Below, one piece after another: positions 49,259 through 57,597 of a stretch of DNA of 64,000 bases (its first letter is position 1; every line of letters starts with the position of its first letter). The stretch is taken from contig CAWIXB010000001.1 of NCBI GenBank assembly GCA_963839955.1, forward strand, positions 3,162,001-3,226,000, given 5' to 3'. Position numbers and translations under genes: made by a program. The stretch is from CAWIXB01 sp963839955 (lineage in GTDB: Bacteria; Actinomycetota; Actinomycetes; JACCUZ01). The notes beneath the pieces are model-generated. The model ran no database searches. It was not told the DNA's origin and saw nothing but the letters and a program-made list of their open reading frames with translations.

Positions 49259-50107
49259 TCAGGAGGAGGCGGCCGCCTGGGGCTGCGCGAGAGCGGCGAG
49301 CCTCGCCGCGCCGCCGTCGAGCGCGGTGAGCACCCACGGGCCTTCGGCGGTGAGCGTGAACGTGTGCTCGAAGTGGGCCGACCGGCTGCCGTCGGCGGTG
49401 ACCACCGTCCAGTCGTCGTCGAGCATCCGGGTGAAGCGGGCGCCGAGGTTGACCATCGGCTCCACCGCGAGGACCAGCCCCCGCTCCAGCCGGGCACCAC
49501 GCCCCGCCCGGCCGTGGTTGGGGACGTGCGGCGCCTGGTGCATCTCGGTGCCGATGCCGTGGCCGGTGTACTCCTGCACGATGCCGTAGTCGCCCTGCGA
49601 GCGGACGTAGGTCTCGATGGCGTGACCGATGTCGGAGACGCGGCCGTCGAGGCGCGCGGCGGCGAAGCCGTGCCACATCGCCGTCTCGCAGACCCGCATC
49701 AGCTCGGTGACCTCCGGCTCGACCTCCCCCACCGGCACGGTCATCGCGGCATCGCCGTGCCAGCCGTCGAGGATCGCTCCGCAGTCGATGGAGATGATGT
49801 CGCCCTCGCGCAGCACGCGCGGGCCGGGGATGCCGTGCACGATCTCGTCGTTGACCGACGCGCAGATCGACCCGGGAAAGGGTGGGATCTGCGGGTGCGG
49901 CACGTAGCCCTTGAACGACGGCACGGCGCCGGATCCGCGGATCTCGTCCTCGGCGATGGCGTCGAGGTCAGCTGTCGTCACGCCCGGCGCGACGGCGGCT
50001 CGCATCCGCTCCAGCGCCCGGCCCACCACGAGACCCGCCTCGCGCATCCGCGCGACCTCGGCGTCGGACTTGATCTGGATCATCGGGTCCCGCTTCCTGA
50101 ACACCAT
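49259..50107 (-). CDS. map: Methionine aminopeptidase type I
   Basis: 282 residues from the ATG at 50107 (MVFRKRDPMIQIKSD); an ATG eight codons later has AGGAAG at better spacing and is a fair alternative. Metal ligands of the pita-bread fold are visible: SIDCGAILDGWHGDAA, GHGIGTEMH, and the Glu of LAVEPMVNL. It removes the first Met from nascent proteins. The C-terminal end runs about 20 residues past the usual fold and is Ala-rich. It follows adk by about 10 bases. Confidence 0.95.
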   Translation of the reverse strand: MVFRKRDPMIQIKSDAEVARMREAGLVVGRALERMRAAVAPGVTTADLDAIAEDEIRGSGAVPSFKGYVPHPQIPPFPGSICASVNDEIVHGIPGPRVLREGDIISIDCGAILDGWHGDAAMTVPVGEVEPEVTELMRVCETAMWHGFAAARLDGRVSDIGHAIETYVRSQGDYGIVQEYTGHGIGTEMHQAPHVPNHGRAGRGARLERGLVLAVEPMVNLGARFTRMLDDDWTVVTADGSRSAHFEHTFTLTAEGPWVLTALDGGAARLAALAQPQAAASS

Positions 50108-50117
50108 GCGCTCGCAC

Positions 50118-50768
50118 TCACTCGAACCGGCGCAGGGCGTTGATCGCGCGCTCGGTGATGTCCTCCACGAGACCCATGGCATCGACGCCGCGCAGCAGGC
50201 CCCGGTCGCCGTAGTAGCCGATCAGGGGCGAGGTCTGGTCGGCATAGACATCGAGCCGGTGGCGGATGGTGTCCTCGCTGTCGTCGTCGCGCTGGAAGAG
50301 TTCTCCCCCGCAGCGATCGCACGAACCGTCCTGCGAGGGCGGGTCGAAATCCAGGTGCCACACATGCCCGCACCGCCGGCAGGTGCGTCGCCCGGAGAGG
50401 CGGCGTACGACCTCCTCGTCGTCGACGACGAGCTCCAGCACCACGTCGAGGGTCACGTTGGACGCGGCGAGCGTCTCGTCGAGCACCTCGGCCTGGTGCA
50501 CCGTGCGCGGGAAACCGTCGAGCAGGAAGCCCTCGATGGCGTCGTCCTCGGAGAGCCGCTCGCGGACCATGCCGATGGTGACCTCGTCGGGAACGAGGTC
50601 ACCGGCGTCCATGTACTTGCGCGCCTCGAGACCCAGCTCGGTGCCCTGGCTGACGTTCGCGCGGAAGATCTCGCCCGTGGAGATCTTCGGCACGGCGAAG
50701 TGCGACGCGAGGAACTGCGCCTGCGTGCCCTTCCCCGCGCCGGGCGGACCGACGAGTACCAGCCGCAC
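50118..50768 (-). CDS. adk: Adenylate kinase (zinc lid type)
   Basis: 216 residues. P-loop GPPGAGKGTQ, then SGTGE-type STGEIFRANV, DGFPRTV, and a lid with four Cys (CRRCGHVW ... CDRCGG) that bind zinc, the long form of the enzyme. It keeps AMP, ADP and ATP in balance. The GTG overlaps the secY stop by one base (TAGTG), so both are coupled. Confidence 0.96.
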   Translation of the reverse strand: MRLVLVGPPGAGKGTQAQFLASHFAVPKISTGEIFRANVSQGTELGLEARKYMDAGDLVPDEVTIGMVRERLSEDDAIEGFLLDGFPRTVHQAEVLDETLAASNVTLDVVLELVVDDEEVVRRLSGRRTCRRCGHVWHLDFDPPSQDGSCDRCGGELFQRDDDSEDTIRHRLDVYADQTSPLIGYYGDRGLLRGVDAMGLVEDITERAINALRRFE

Positions 50769-52072
50769 TAGCGGAGGAAGCCCTCGTAGTTGCGCTGCTG
50801 CAGCTGGCTCTCGACCTGCTTCACCGTCTCGAGGCCGACGCCCACGATGATGAGGATGGCGGTGCCGCCGAACGGGAAGTTCTGGTTCGCGTCGAACGCA
50901 GCCAGCGCAATGAGGGGGATGAGTGAGATGCCGCCGAGGTAGAGGGCGCCAGGCAGGGTGATGCGGGAGAGCACGTAGTCGAGGTACTCCGCCGTGGGCC
51001 GGCCGGCCCTGATGCCCGGGATGAAGCCGCCGTACTTCTTCATGTTGTCGGCGACCTCGGTCGGGTTGAAGGTGATCGCCACGTAGAAGTACGTGAAGAA
51101 CACGATCAGCCCGAAGTAGACGGCCATGTAGAGCGGGTGGTCACCCGTGACGAGGTACTTGCCCACCCAGACGGCCCAGCCCGGCGGGTTGTCCCGGTCG
51201 GCGAGGTTGACCGCGAGCGAGGGCAGGTAGAGCAGGGACGAGGCGAAGATCACCGGGATGACGCCGGCCTGGTTGACCTTGAGCGGGATGTACGTCGAGG
51301 AGCCGCCGTACATCCGCCGGCCGACCATCCGCTTGGCGTACTGCACCGGGATGCGTCGCTGCGACTGCTCGACGAACACCACGAGCGCCACGATGACCAG
51401 ACCGGCGGCGACGACCGAGGTGAACAGGGGCCAGCCGCGCTCGATCTTGATCTTCCACAGGGACGTCGGGAAGCCCGCCGCGATCGAAGTGAAGATCAGC
51501 AGCGACATGCCGTTGCCGATGCCCCGGTCGGTGATGAGCTCGCCCAGCCACATGATGACGCCGGTGCCGGCCGTCATGGTGATGACCATGACCACGATGC
51601 CGACCAGGTTGGTGTCCGCGTAGATGATGTCGTTGGGGCAGCCCTGGAAGAGCTGGCCTGGCTGGCGCGCCAGCGCGATGAGGCCGGTCGACTGGAGGAT
51701 CGCCAGGCCCATCGTGAGGTAGCGGGTGTACTGCGTGAGCCTGGCGGTGCCGGACTGGCCTTCCTTCTTCAGCGCCTCGAACCGCGGGATCACCACGGTG
51801 AGCAGCTGCACGATGATGCTCGCCGTGATGTAGGGCATGATGCCCAGTGCGAAGATCGACAGCTGGAGCAGCGCGCCGCCGCTGAAGAGGTTGATGAGGC
51901 TGTAGAGGCCGCTGTTGGTGCTGCTGTCGATGCACGACTGCACGGCTTCGTAGGACACCCCGGGCGTCGGGACGACGGACCCGAGCCGGAACAGCGCCAT
52001 GATCCCCATGGTGAAGAAGATCTTCTTGCGCAGGTCGGGCGTCCGGAACGCCCGAGCGAACGCGGTGAGCAC
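50768..52072 (-). CDS. secY: Protein translocase subunit SecY
   Basis: 434 residues from the GTG at 52072, preceded by GGAGG at good spacing; a longer frame upstream lacks conservation. Ten membrane helices are expected, and typical blocks are RKKIFFTMGIMALFRLGS-like start, GSSTYIPLKVNQAGVIPVIFA and the cytoplasmic loop FNPTEVADNMKKYGGFIPGIR. It is the pore of the Sec channel. It stands between rplO and adk as in other actinobacteria. Confidence 0.97.
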   Translation of the reverse strand: MLTAFARAFRTPDLRKKIFFTMGIMALFRLGSVVPTPGVSYEAVQSCIDSSTNSGLYSLINLFSGGALLQLSIFALGIMPYITASIIVQLLTVVIPRFEALKKEGQSGTARLTQYTRYLTMGLAILQSTGLIALARQPGQLFQGCPNDIIYADTNLVGIVVMVITMTAGTGVIMWLGELITDRGIGNGMSLLIFTSIAAGFPTSLWKIKIERGWPLFTSVVAAGLVIVALVVFVEQSQRRIPVQYAKRMVGRRMYGGSSTYIPLKVNQAGVIPVIFASSLLYLPSLAVNLADRDNPPGWAVWVGKYLVTGDHPLYMAVYFGLIVFFTYFYVAITFNPTEVADNMKKYGGFIPGIRAGRPTAEYLDYVLSRITLPGALYLGGISLIPLIALAAFDANQNFPFGGTAILIIVGVGLETVKQVESQLQQRNYEGFLR

Positions 52073-52188
52073 GGGGATCCTCCGAGGGGCCGAGTGGCTT
52101 CGAACGGCACCCGACTGGCGCGGGTGTGGGGACAACTGGGCCGGAACCCGCTGACAGGCTGCCAGGGGACGTCCAGGGTCGCTTCCGG

Positions 52189-52218
52189 ACTCTAACAGTT
52201 GGGAGCGGGACTCGACCT
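52189..52218 (-). promoter_or_regulatory. Possible secY-adk-map promoter
   Basis: A TAGAGT -10-like hexamer at 52189-52194 on the minus strand lies about 117 bases before the secY GTG, in the only long gap of this part of the operon (183 bases). The -35 candidate at 18 bases is weak (AGGTCG). Confidence 0.3.
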
Positions 52219-52255
52219 GGCTCGACCGCTGACTTGTGCGGTGACCGGCGGCAGC

Positions 52256-52696
52256 CTAGAGCGTCGTGACGGAGCCTCCTGCTGAGGCAATCTTCTCGCG
52301 GGCGGAACCGGAGAAGGCGTGCACGGTGACCTGGAGCTTGACGGTGGCGTCACCGCTGCCCAGGACCTTGACTTTCGGCCCCTTGCGCACGGCACCCTTG
52401 GCGACCAGGTCCTCGACGGTGACCTCGCCACCGTCGGGGTAGAGCGCGCTCAGGCGGTCCAGGTTGACGACCTGGTACTCCGTGCGGAACGGGTTGGTGA
52501 AGCCGCGCAGCTTGGGCAGCCGCATGTGCAGCGGCGTCTGGCCGCCCTCGAGGCGGGCCGGAACCTGGTTGCGCGCCTTGGTTCCCTTGGTGCCGCGGCC
52601 TGCGGTCTTGCCCTTGGAGCCGCCGCCGCGACCCACCCGGGTCTTGGCGGTCTTGGCGCCCGGAGCGGGGCGCAGATGGTGGACCTTGAGGGTCAT
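52256..52696 (-). CDS. rplO: 50S ribosomal protein L15
   Basis: 146 residues from the ATG at 52696 (MTLKVHHLRPAPGAK), one base after the rpmD stop. The Gly-rich block RVGRGGGSKGKTAGRGTKG and RLPKLRGF are typical of L15. It binds 23S rRNA late in 50S assembly. It is followed by the 183-base gap before secY. Confidence 0.97.
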   Translation of the reverse strand: MTLKVHHLRPAPGAKTAKTRVGRGGGSKGKTAGRGTKGTKARNQVPARLEGGQTPLHMRLPKLRGFTNPFRTEYQVVNLDRLSALYPDGGEVTVEDLVAKGAVRKGPKVKVLGSGDATVKLQVTVHAFSGSAREKIASAGGSVTTL

Positions 52697-52697
52697 C

Positions 52698-52880
52698 TCA
52701 GTCGACCTCCTCAACGGTGACGAGGTGGGACACGGTGTTGACCATGCCGCGGATCTCGGGGCGATCCTCCTTGACGACGACGTCGCCCATGCGCTTGAGA
52801 CCCAGCGTGCGAAGGGTGTTGCGCTGGTTCGCCTTGCCGCCGATCTGCGACCGCGTCTGGGTGACCTTGAGCCTCGGCAT
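52698..52880 (-). CDS. rpmD: 50S ribosomal protein L30
   Basis: 60 residues from the ATG at 52880: MPRLKVTQTRSQIGGKANQR, then the L30 core TLRTLGLKRMGD and IRGMVNTVSHLVTVEE. The start overlaps the rpsE stop (TGATG), so translation is coupled. Normal length. Confidence 0.97.
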   Translation of the reverse strand: MPRLKVTQTRSQIGGKANQRNTLRTLGLKRMGDVVVKEDRPEIRGMVNTVSHLVTVEEVD

Positions 52881-53488
52881 CAGGACCCCGTCCCGGCACG
52901 CGCCCGCAACAGAGCAGCCGGTGCGACGTCCTCGAGCGGCAGCCCCCGCCGTGCGGCCACGGCCTCGGGCCGCTCGAGCCCGCGCAGGGCAGCCACGGTC
53001 GCGTGCACGATGTTGATCGGGTTCGACGAGCCCAGGGACTTGGAGAGCACGTCGTGGACGCCGGCGCACTCGAGCACGGCACGCACCGGGCCGCCGGCGA
53101 TGACACCGGTACCTGGTGACGCCGGCTTGAGCAGGACGACGCCCGCCGCCTTCTCGCCCTGGATCGGGTGCGGGATCGTGCCCTGGATGCGCGGCACCTT
53201 GAAGAAGTGCTTCTTGGCCTCTTCCACGCCCTTGGCGATGGCGGCCGGCACCTCCTTGGCCTTGCCGTAGCCGACACCGACGGTGCCGTCTCCGTCGCCG
53301 ACGACGACCAGCGCGGTGAAGCTGAAGCGCCGGCCACCCTTGACGACCTTGGCCACGCGGTTGATCGCGACGACGCGCTCGACGAACGCGGTCTTCTCCG
53401 GTGCGCCGCCGTCGCGGCGGTCACGCTTGTCACGGCGCCCACCGCTGTCGCCGCCCACTCCGCCACCGCGGCGCTGGGGTCCAGCCAT
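52880..53488 (-). CDS. rpsE: 30S ribosomal protein S5
   Basis: 202 residues from the ATG at 53488. The first 30 residues are Gly/Arg/Asp-rich. The core has VVAINRVAKVVKGGRRFSF, GYGKAKEVPAAIAKG and GGPVRAVLECAGVHDVLSKSLGS. S5 helps decoding accuracy and mRNA unwinding. Its end overlaps rpmD. Confidence 0.97.
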   Translation of the reverse strand: MAGPQRRGGGVGGDSGGRRDKRDRRDGGAPEKTAFVERVVAINRVAKVVKGGRRFSFTALVVVGDGDGTVGVGYGKAKEVPAAIAKGVEEAKKHFFKVPRIQGTIPHPIQGEKAAGVVLLKPASPGTGVIAGGPVRAVLECAGVHDVLSKSLGSSNPINIVHATVAALRGLERPEAVAARRGLPLEDVAPAALLRARAGTGS

Positions 53489-53564
53489 CAGAAGTTCCTC
53501 ATCTCGTTGCGGTCGTGCTCTCGGGTGCCGTCCTGCGTGCGGGCCCTCTGCCGGTGCGTCGCCA

Positions 53565-53948
53565 CTACAGCGCCAACCCGGCTTCGCGGGCGCCTTCGGC
53601 GATGGCAGCCACGCGACCGTGGTAGCGGTTGCCGCCACGGTCGAAGACGACGGCCTCGACTCCGGCTTCCTTGGCCCGGCCGGCGACGAGCTCGCCGACC
53701 TTGCGGGCCTTGGCCGACTTGTCGGCTTCGAGCCCACGCAGGTCGGCCTCCATCGTCGAGGCCGAGGCCAGGGTGCGGCCGGTTGTGTCGTCGACCACCT
53801 GCACGAAGACATGACGGGTCGAGCGGCTGACCACGAGGCGCGGGCGCAGCGCTGTACCGCTGACCTTCTTGCGCACTCGCATGTGCCGCCGGGCCCGGCT
53901 GGTGCTCTTCGAGCCCATGCCGCGCCGGATCTTGACGCCTACAGCCAT
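53565..53948 (-). CDS. rplR: 50S ribosomal protein L18
   Basis: 127 residues. SRARRHMRVRKKVSGT, RPRLVVSRSTRHVFVQVVDD and FDRGGNRYHGRVAAIAEGAREAGL are the L18 blocks that bind 5S rRNA. It begins 2 bases after rplF ends, and rpsE follows after 76 bases. Confidence 0.97.
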   Translation of the reverse strand: MAVGVKIRRGMGSKSTSRARRHMRVRKKVSGTALRPRLVVSRSTRHVFVQVVDDTTGRTLASASTMEADLRGLEADKSAKARKVGELVAGRAKEAGVEAVVFDRGGNRYHGRVAAIAEGAREAGLAL

Positions 53949-53950
53949 GA

Positions 53951-54490
53951 CTACTTCCCAGCCTTTCCAGCCTTGCGGCGGATCTGCTCACCCTGGTACC
54001 GCACGCCTTTGCCCTTGTAGGGGTCAGGCTTGCGCAGCTTGCGGATGCGGGCGGCGACCTCGCCGACCTTCTGCTTGTCGACGCCCGACACGGTGAAGCG
54101 GGTCGGCGCCTCGACGTTGAAGCTGATGCCCTCGGGTGCCTTGATGAGCACCGGGTGGCTGAACCCGAGGGCGAACTCGAGGTCGCTGCCCCGGGCCTGC
54201 ACACGGTAGCCGGTCCCGACGATCTCGAGCGTCTTCGTGTAACCGTCGGTGACACCGATGACCATGTTGGCCACCAGCGTGCGCGACAGGCCGTGCAGGG
54301 CACGGTTCTGACGCTCGTCGTTGGGCCGCGAGACGTGCAGCGTGCCGTCGTCTGCGTGGTTGATCTCGATGGGCTCGGCCACGGTGTGCGACAGCGCGCC
54401 CTTGGGGCCCTTGACCGTCACCGCGCGCCCCTCGATCTGGACATCGACACCCGTGGGAACGGGGATCGGGAGCCGTCCGATTCGCGACAT
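53951..54490 (-). CDS. rplF: 50S ribosomal protein L6
   Basis: 179 residues. MSRIGRLPIPVPTGV opens it; VTVKGPKGAL and the C-terminal KPDPYKGKGVRYQGE are the L6 signatures near the factor-binding site. Normal length, between rpsH (18 bases) and rplR (2 bases). Confidence 0.97.
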   Translation of the reverse strand: MSRIGRLPIPVPTGVDVQIEGRAVTVKGPKGALSHTVAEPIEINHADDGTLHVSRPNDERQNRALHGLSRTLVANMVIGVTDGYTKTLEIVGTGYRVQARGSDLEFALGFSHPVLIKAPEGISFNVEAPTRFTVSGVDKQKVGEVAARIRKLRKPDPYKGKGVRYQGEQIRRKAGKAGK

Positions 54491-54508
54491 GCTCTGTTCT
54501 CCCTTCCC

Positions 54509-54919
54509 TTACCAGACGTAGGCGAGGACTTCCCCGCCCACGCCCTTCTTGGCGGCCTGCCGGTCCGTGAGCAGCCCGGTCGAGGTCGAGATGATCGCCA
54601 CGCCGAGTCCGCCGAGGACCTTGGGCAGGTTGGTCGACTTCGCGTAGACCCGCAGGCCCGGCTTCGAGATGCGCTTGATGCCCGCGATGGAACGCTCGCG
54701 GTTGGGGCCGTACTTGAGGTCGAGCGTGAGGTTCTTGCCCACCGGGCCGTCCTCGGCCGGCTCGTCGACGTGCCAGCCGGCGATGTAGCCCTCCTGCTGG
54801 AGGATCTCGGCCACGTGCGTCTTCAGCTTCGAGTGCGGCATCACCACGGTCTCGTGATAGGCCGTGTTGGCGTTGCGCAGACGCGTCAGCATGTCTGCGA
54901 TCGGGTCGGTCATCGTCAT
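54509..54919 (-). CDS. rpsH: 30S ribosomal protein S8
   Basis: 136 residues. TDPIADMLTRLRNANTAYHETV is the S8 start, and STSTGLLTDRQAAKKGVGGEVLAYVW its C-terminus. S8 binds the 16S central domain and in E. coli represses the spc operon at rplE. A second in-frame ATG two codons on is possible. Confidence 0.97.
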   Translation of the reverse strand: MTMTDPIADMLTRLRNANTAYHETVVMPHSKLKTHVAEILQQEGYIAGWHVDEPAEDGPVGKNLTLDLKYGPNRERSIAGIKRISKPGLRVYAKSTNLPKVLGGLGVAIISTSTGLLTDRQAAKKGVGGEVLAYVW

Positions 54920-54998
54920 GTCTCAGGCTGCTTTCTCGCCGCGGTTTCCGAAGGCTGTGTAGGCACTGCGGACCTGTCGGCGTGACATCGGGTCGGGG

Positions 54999-55184
54999 TT
55001 ACCAGCTGCTCTTGGTGATGCCGGGCAGCTCACCGCGGTGAGCCATCTCGCGCAGGCACACGCGACACAGCCCGAACTTGCGGTAGACCGAGTGCGGTCG
55101 CCCGCATCGCTGGCACCGGGTGTAGGCGCGCACCTTGAACTTCGGCGTGCGCGCCGCCTTGTTGACGAGCGCCTTCTTGGCCAC
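54999..55184 (-). CDS. rpsN: 30S ribosomal protein S14 type Z
   Basis: 61 residues from the GTG at 55184, with AAGGAG at good spacing. The short, zinc-binding form: CQRCGRPHSVYRKFGLCRVC has the four Cys ligands. Open sequence upstream runs through a tandem repeat and is not S14. It follows rplE after that repeat. Confidence 0.97.
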   Translation of the reverse strand: MAKKALVNKAARTPKFKVRAYTRCQRCGRPHSVYRKFGLCRVCLREMAHRGELPGITKSSW

Positions 55185-55202
55185 GGTCAGGACTCCTTGA
55201 TT

Positions 55203-55262
55203 GCGACAGCGATCGTCGGGCATTGGGCGACAGCGATCGTCGGGCATTGGGCGACAGCGATC
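55203..55262 (-). repeat. 24-bp tandem repeat between rplE and rpsN
   Basis: Two full exact copies of a 24-base unit (55203-55226, 55227-55250) and the first 12 bases of a third (55251-55262) that overlaps the rplE stop codon. It fills almost the whole gap to the rpsN ribosome-binding site. Probably a slippage product starting from the rplE end. Confidence 0.9.
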
Positions 55263-55851
55263 ATGATGCTTGGAACGGGAAGCCGAGCTGCCGGAGCAGC
55301 GCGCGTCCCTCGTCGTCGTTCTTGGCGGTCGTCACGACCGTGATGTCCATGCCCCGGACCCGGTCGATGCGGTCCTGGTCGATCTCGTGGAACATCGACT
55401 GCTCGTTGAGGCCGAACGTGTAGTTGCCGCTGCCGTCGAACTGCCGGGGCGAGAGCCCGCGGAAGTCGCGGATGCGGGGCAGGGCGAGCGAGAGCAGACG
55501 GTCGAGGAACTCCCACATCCGGTCGCCACGGAGCGTGACGTGCACGCCGATGGGCATGCCCTCACGGAGCTTGAACTGTGCGATCGACTTGCGCGCCTTG
55601 GTCACCGACGGCTTCTGTCCGGTGATGGTGGCCAGGTCGCGGCTCGCACCCTCGATGAGCTTGGAGTCCTTGGCCGCGTCGCCGACGCCCATGTTGACCA
55701 CGATCTTGGTCAGCCCGGGCACCTGCATGACGTTGCCGTAGCTGAACTCGTCACGCAGGGCAGCGACGATCTCGGCGCGGTAGCGCGCCTTGAGGCGCGG
55801 CACCTCGCGCGTCGCCGTGCTGGTGTCGGTCTCGGTCTCGGTCTCGGTCAT
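55261..55851 (-). CDS. rplE: 50S ribosomal protein L5
   Basis: 196 residues. After a Thr/Glu-rich start of about 15 residues the core reads VPGLTKIVVNMGVGDA, RKSIAQFKLREGMPIGVHVTLRG and DRVRGMDITVVTTAK, all L5. It binds 5S rRNA and the P-site tRNA. The ATG overlaps the rplX stop (TGATG). The last codons are part of a tandem repeat. Confidence 0.97.
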   Translation of the reverse strand: MTETETETDTSTATREVPRLKARYRAEIVAALRDEFSYGNVMQVPGLTKIVVNMGVGDAAKDSKLIEGASRDLATITGQKPSVTKARKSIAQFKLREGMPIGVHVTLRGDRMWEFLDRLLSLALPRIRDFRGLSPRQFDGSGNYTFGLNEQSMFHEIDQDRIDRVRGMDITVVTTAKNDDEGRALLRQLGFPFQAS

Positions 55852-56201
55852 CAGAGCTCCTCACCGGTCCGCTTGGCGTAGCGAATGCGAACCGTCTTCT
55901 CGCGCCCGTCGCGGTTGATCGTCTCGACGCGGTAGCCGATGCGGCTGCCGACCTTCTCGCCGTCGACCTCGACGAGCAGCATCACGTTGCTCACGTGGAC
56001 CGGCGCCTCCTGTGTCACGATGCCGCCCGTCTTGGCGCCTCGCTGGGTCTGGCCGACCTTGGTGTGCTTCTTGATGCGGTTGACGCCTTCGACGAGGACG
56101 CGCTGGCTGTCGGGGTAGGCCTCGATGACCTTGCCCGTCACGCCCTTGTCCTTGCCGCTGACGACGACGACGCGGTCGCCTTTCTTGATCTTCATTGCCA
56201 T
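55851..56201 (-). CDS. rplX: 50S ribosomal protein L24
   Basis: 116 residues from the ATG at 56201, which has GGAGG upstream; a second ATG two codons on is possible. The KOW motif KKGDRVVVVSGKDKGVTGKV and VEGVNRIKKHTK are typical. L24 starts 50S assembly. It is 1 base from the rplN stop and overlaps rplE. Confidence 0.97.
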   Translation of the reverse strand: MAMKIKKGDRVVVVSGKDKGVTGKVIEAYPDSQRVLVEGVNRIKKHTKVGQTQRGAKTGGIVTQEAPVHVSNVMLLVEVDGEKVGSRIGYRVETINRDGREKTVRIRYAKRTGEEL

Positions 56202-56202
56202 G

Positions 56203-56571
56203 TCAGAGCACCTCCGGGGCGAGCGAGATGATGCGCATGAAGCGCTTCTCGCGAAGCTCGCGGCCGACGGGACCGAAGATGCGCGTGCCGCGCGGGTCAC
56301 CGCCGTCCCTGATCAGGACCGCTGCGTTCTCGTCGAAGCGGATGTAGGACCCGTCCGGCCGACGGCGCTCCTTGGCGGTGCGCACGATGACGGCCTTGAC
56401 GACCTCACCCTTCTTGACGCTGCCACCCGGGATGGCGTCCTTGACGGTCGCCACGATGACATCGCCGATGCCGGCGTAGCGTCGCCCGGAACCGCCGAGG
56501 ACACGGATGCACAGCAACTCCTTGGCACCCGTGTTGTCGGCGACCCTCAGTCGCGACTCCTGCTGAATCAC
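56203..56571 (-). CDS. rplN: 50S ribosomal protein L14
   Basis: 122 residues: MIQQESRLRVADNTGAKELLCIRVLGG, then GDVIVATVKDAIPGG and RDGGDPRGTRIFGPVGRELRE, the L14 sequence almost without change from other bacteria. It contacts 16S rRNA in an intersubunit bridge. First gene of the spc part, 72 bases after rpsQ. Confidence 0.97.
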   Translation of the reverse strand: MIQQESRLRVADNTGAKELLCIRVLGGSGRRYAGIGDVIVATVKDAIPGGSVKKGEVVKAVIVRTAKERRRPDGSYIRFDENAAVLIRDGGDPRGTRIFGPVGRELREKRFMRIISLAPEVL

Positions 56572-56643
56572 TTCGCTTCTCCTGTCGTCACGCCGGTTCT
56601 CTCACGAGCCTTGCGGAACGGTCGCTAGCCCTGGACGTTCTGC

Positions 56644-56940
56644 TTACTTGGCCTTCTCGATGATCTCGACGACCCGCCAGCGCTTGGTCGCCGACAAGGG
56701 CCGGGTCTCCATGAGCAGCACCCGGTCGCCTACGCCGCAGCTGTTCGCGTCGTCGTGGGCTTTCAGGTTGCTCGTGCGACGGATGACCTTGCCGTAGAGC
56801 GGGTGCTTCACGCGGTCCTCGACCACGACGACGACGGTCTTGTCCATCTTGTCGCTGACGACGAGGCCCTCGCGGGTCTTGCGGAACCCCCGCGCTTCGG
56901 TCTCTGTGGTGTTGCTCATGTCTTCCCTCTGCTGGGTCAT
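56644..56940 (-). CDS. rpsQ: 30S ribosomal protein S17
   Basis: 98 residues. Start at 56940 overlaps the rpmC stop (ATGA); an ATG at 56919 with GAGGGAAG before it is equally good. Core: KTREGLVVSDKMDKTVVVVVED, HPLYGKVIRRTSNLKAHD and GDRVLLMETRPLSATKRWRV. S17 binds the 5' domain of 16S rRNA. Confidence 0.97.
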   Translation of the reverse strand: MTQQREDMSNTTETEARGFRKTREGLVVSDKMDKTVVVVVEDRVKHPLYGKVIRRTSNLKAHDDANSCGVGDRVLLMETRPLSATKRWRVVEIIEKAK

Positions 56941-57176
56941 GCCGGCTCCTCGTCGCTCGCCTCGACGGTGCTGATGCCGAGCTCGCGCTCGCGCATGATC
57001 GTGTAGACCCGCGCGATGTCCTTGCGGACGGCCTTGAGCCGACCGTGGCTCTCGAGCTGTCCGGTCGCCGCCTGGAAGCGGAGGTTGAACAGCTCCTCCT
57101 TGGCCTCACGCAGCTTGGTGACGAGCTCCTCGTCCTCGAGGCTGCGCAGCTCGTCGCTCGCCGTACCGACGCTCAT
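56937..57176 (-). CDS. rpmC: 50S ribosomal protein L29
   Basis: 79 residues, two long helices: LRSLEDEELVTKLREAKEELFNLRFQAATGQ and RLKAVRKDIARVYTIMRERE. L29 lies at the exit tunnel near the trigger-factor site. The start overlaps the rplP stop by one base and its end overlaps rpsQ. Confidence 0.97.
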   Translation of the reverse strand: MSVGTASDELRSLEDEELVTKLREAKEELFNLRFQAATGQLESHGRLKAVRKDIARVYTIMRERELGISTVEASDEEPA

Positions 57177-57595
57177 CAGTAGTCACCACCCTCGCGCCGG
57201 ACGAACCGGCACTTCATCGGGAGCTTGTGCATGGCCCGGCGCATCGCCTCTTTGGCGATGTTCTCCGGCACGCCGGCGAGCTCGAACATGACCCGGCCCG
57301 GCTTGACGTTGGCGATCCACCACTCGGGCGATCCCTTGCCGGAGCCCATGCGGGTCTCGGCGGGCTTCTTGGTCAGCGGGCGGTCCGGGTAGATGTTGAT
57401 CCACACCTTGCCGCCACGCTTGATGTGGCGGGTCATGGCGATACGGGCCGACTCGATCTGCCGGTTCGTGACGTACGCCGGCTCGAGCGCCTGGATGCCG
57501 AAGTCGCCGAACGCCACCGAGGTACCGCCCTTGGCCATGCCGGAGCGGCCGGGGTGGTGCTGCTTGCGGTGCTTGACCCTGCGCGGGATCAGCAT
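57176..57595 (-). CDS. rplP: 50S ribosomal protein L16
   Basis: 139 residues: MLIPRRVKHRKQHHPGRSG at the start, then FGDFGIQALEPAYVTNRQIESARIAMTRH-like block and MGSGKGSPEWWIANVKPGRVMFE. L16 organises the A-site tRNA region. It begins 2 bases after rpsC. Confidence 0.97.
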   Translation of the reverse strand: MLIPRRVKHRKQHHPGRSGMAKGGTSVAFGDFGIQALEPAYVTNRQIESARIAMTRHIKRGGKVWINIYPDRPLTKKPAETRMGSGKGSPEWWIANVKPGRVMFELAGVPENIAKEAMRRAMHKLPMKCRFVRREGGDY

Positions 57596-57597
57596 GG

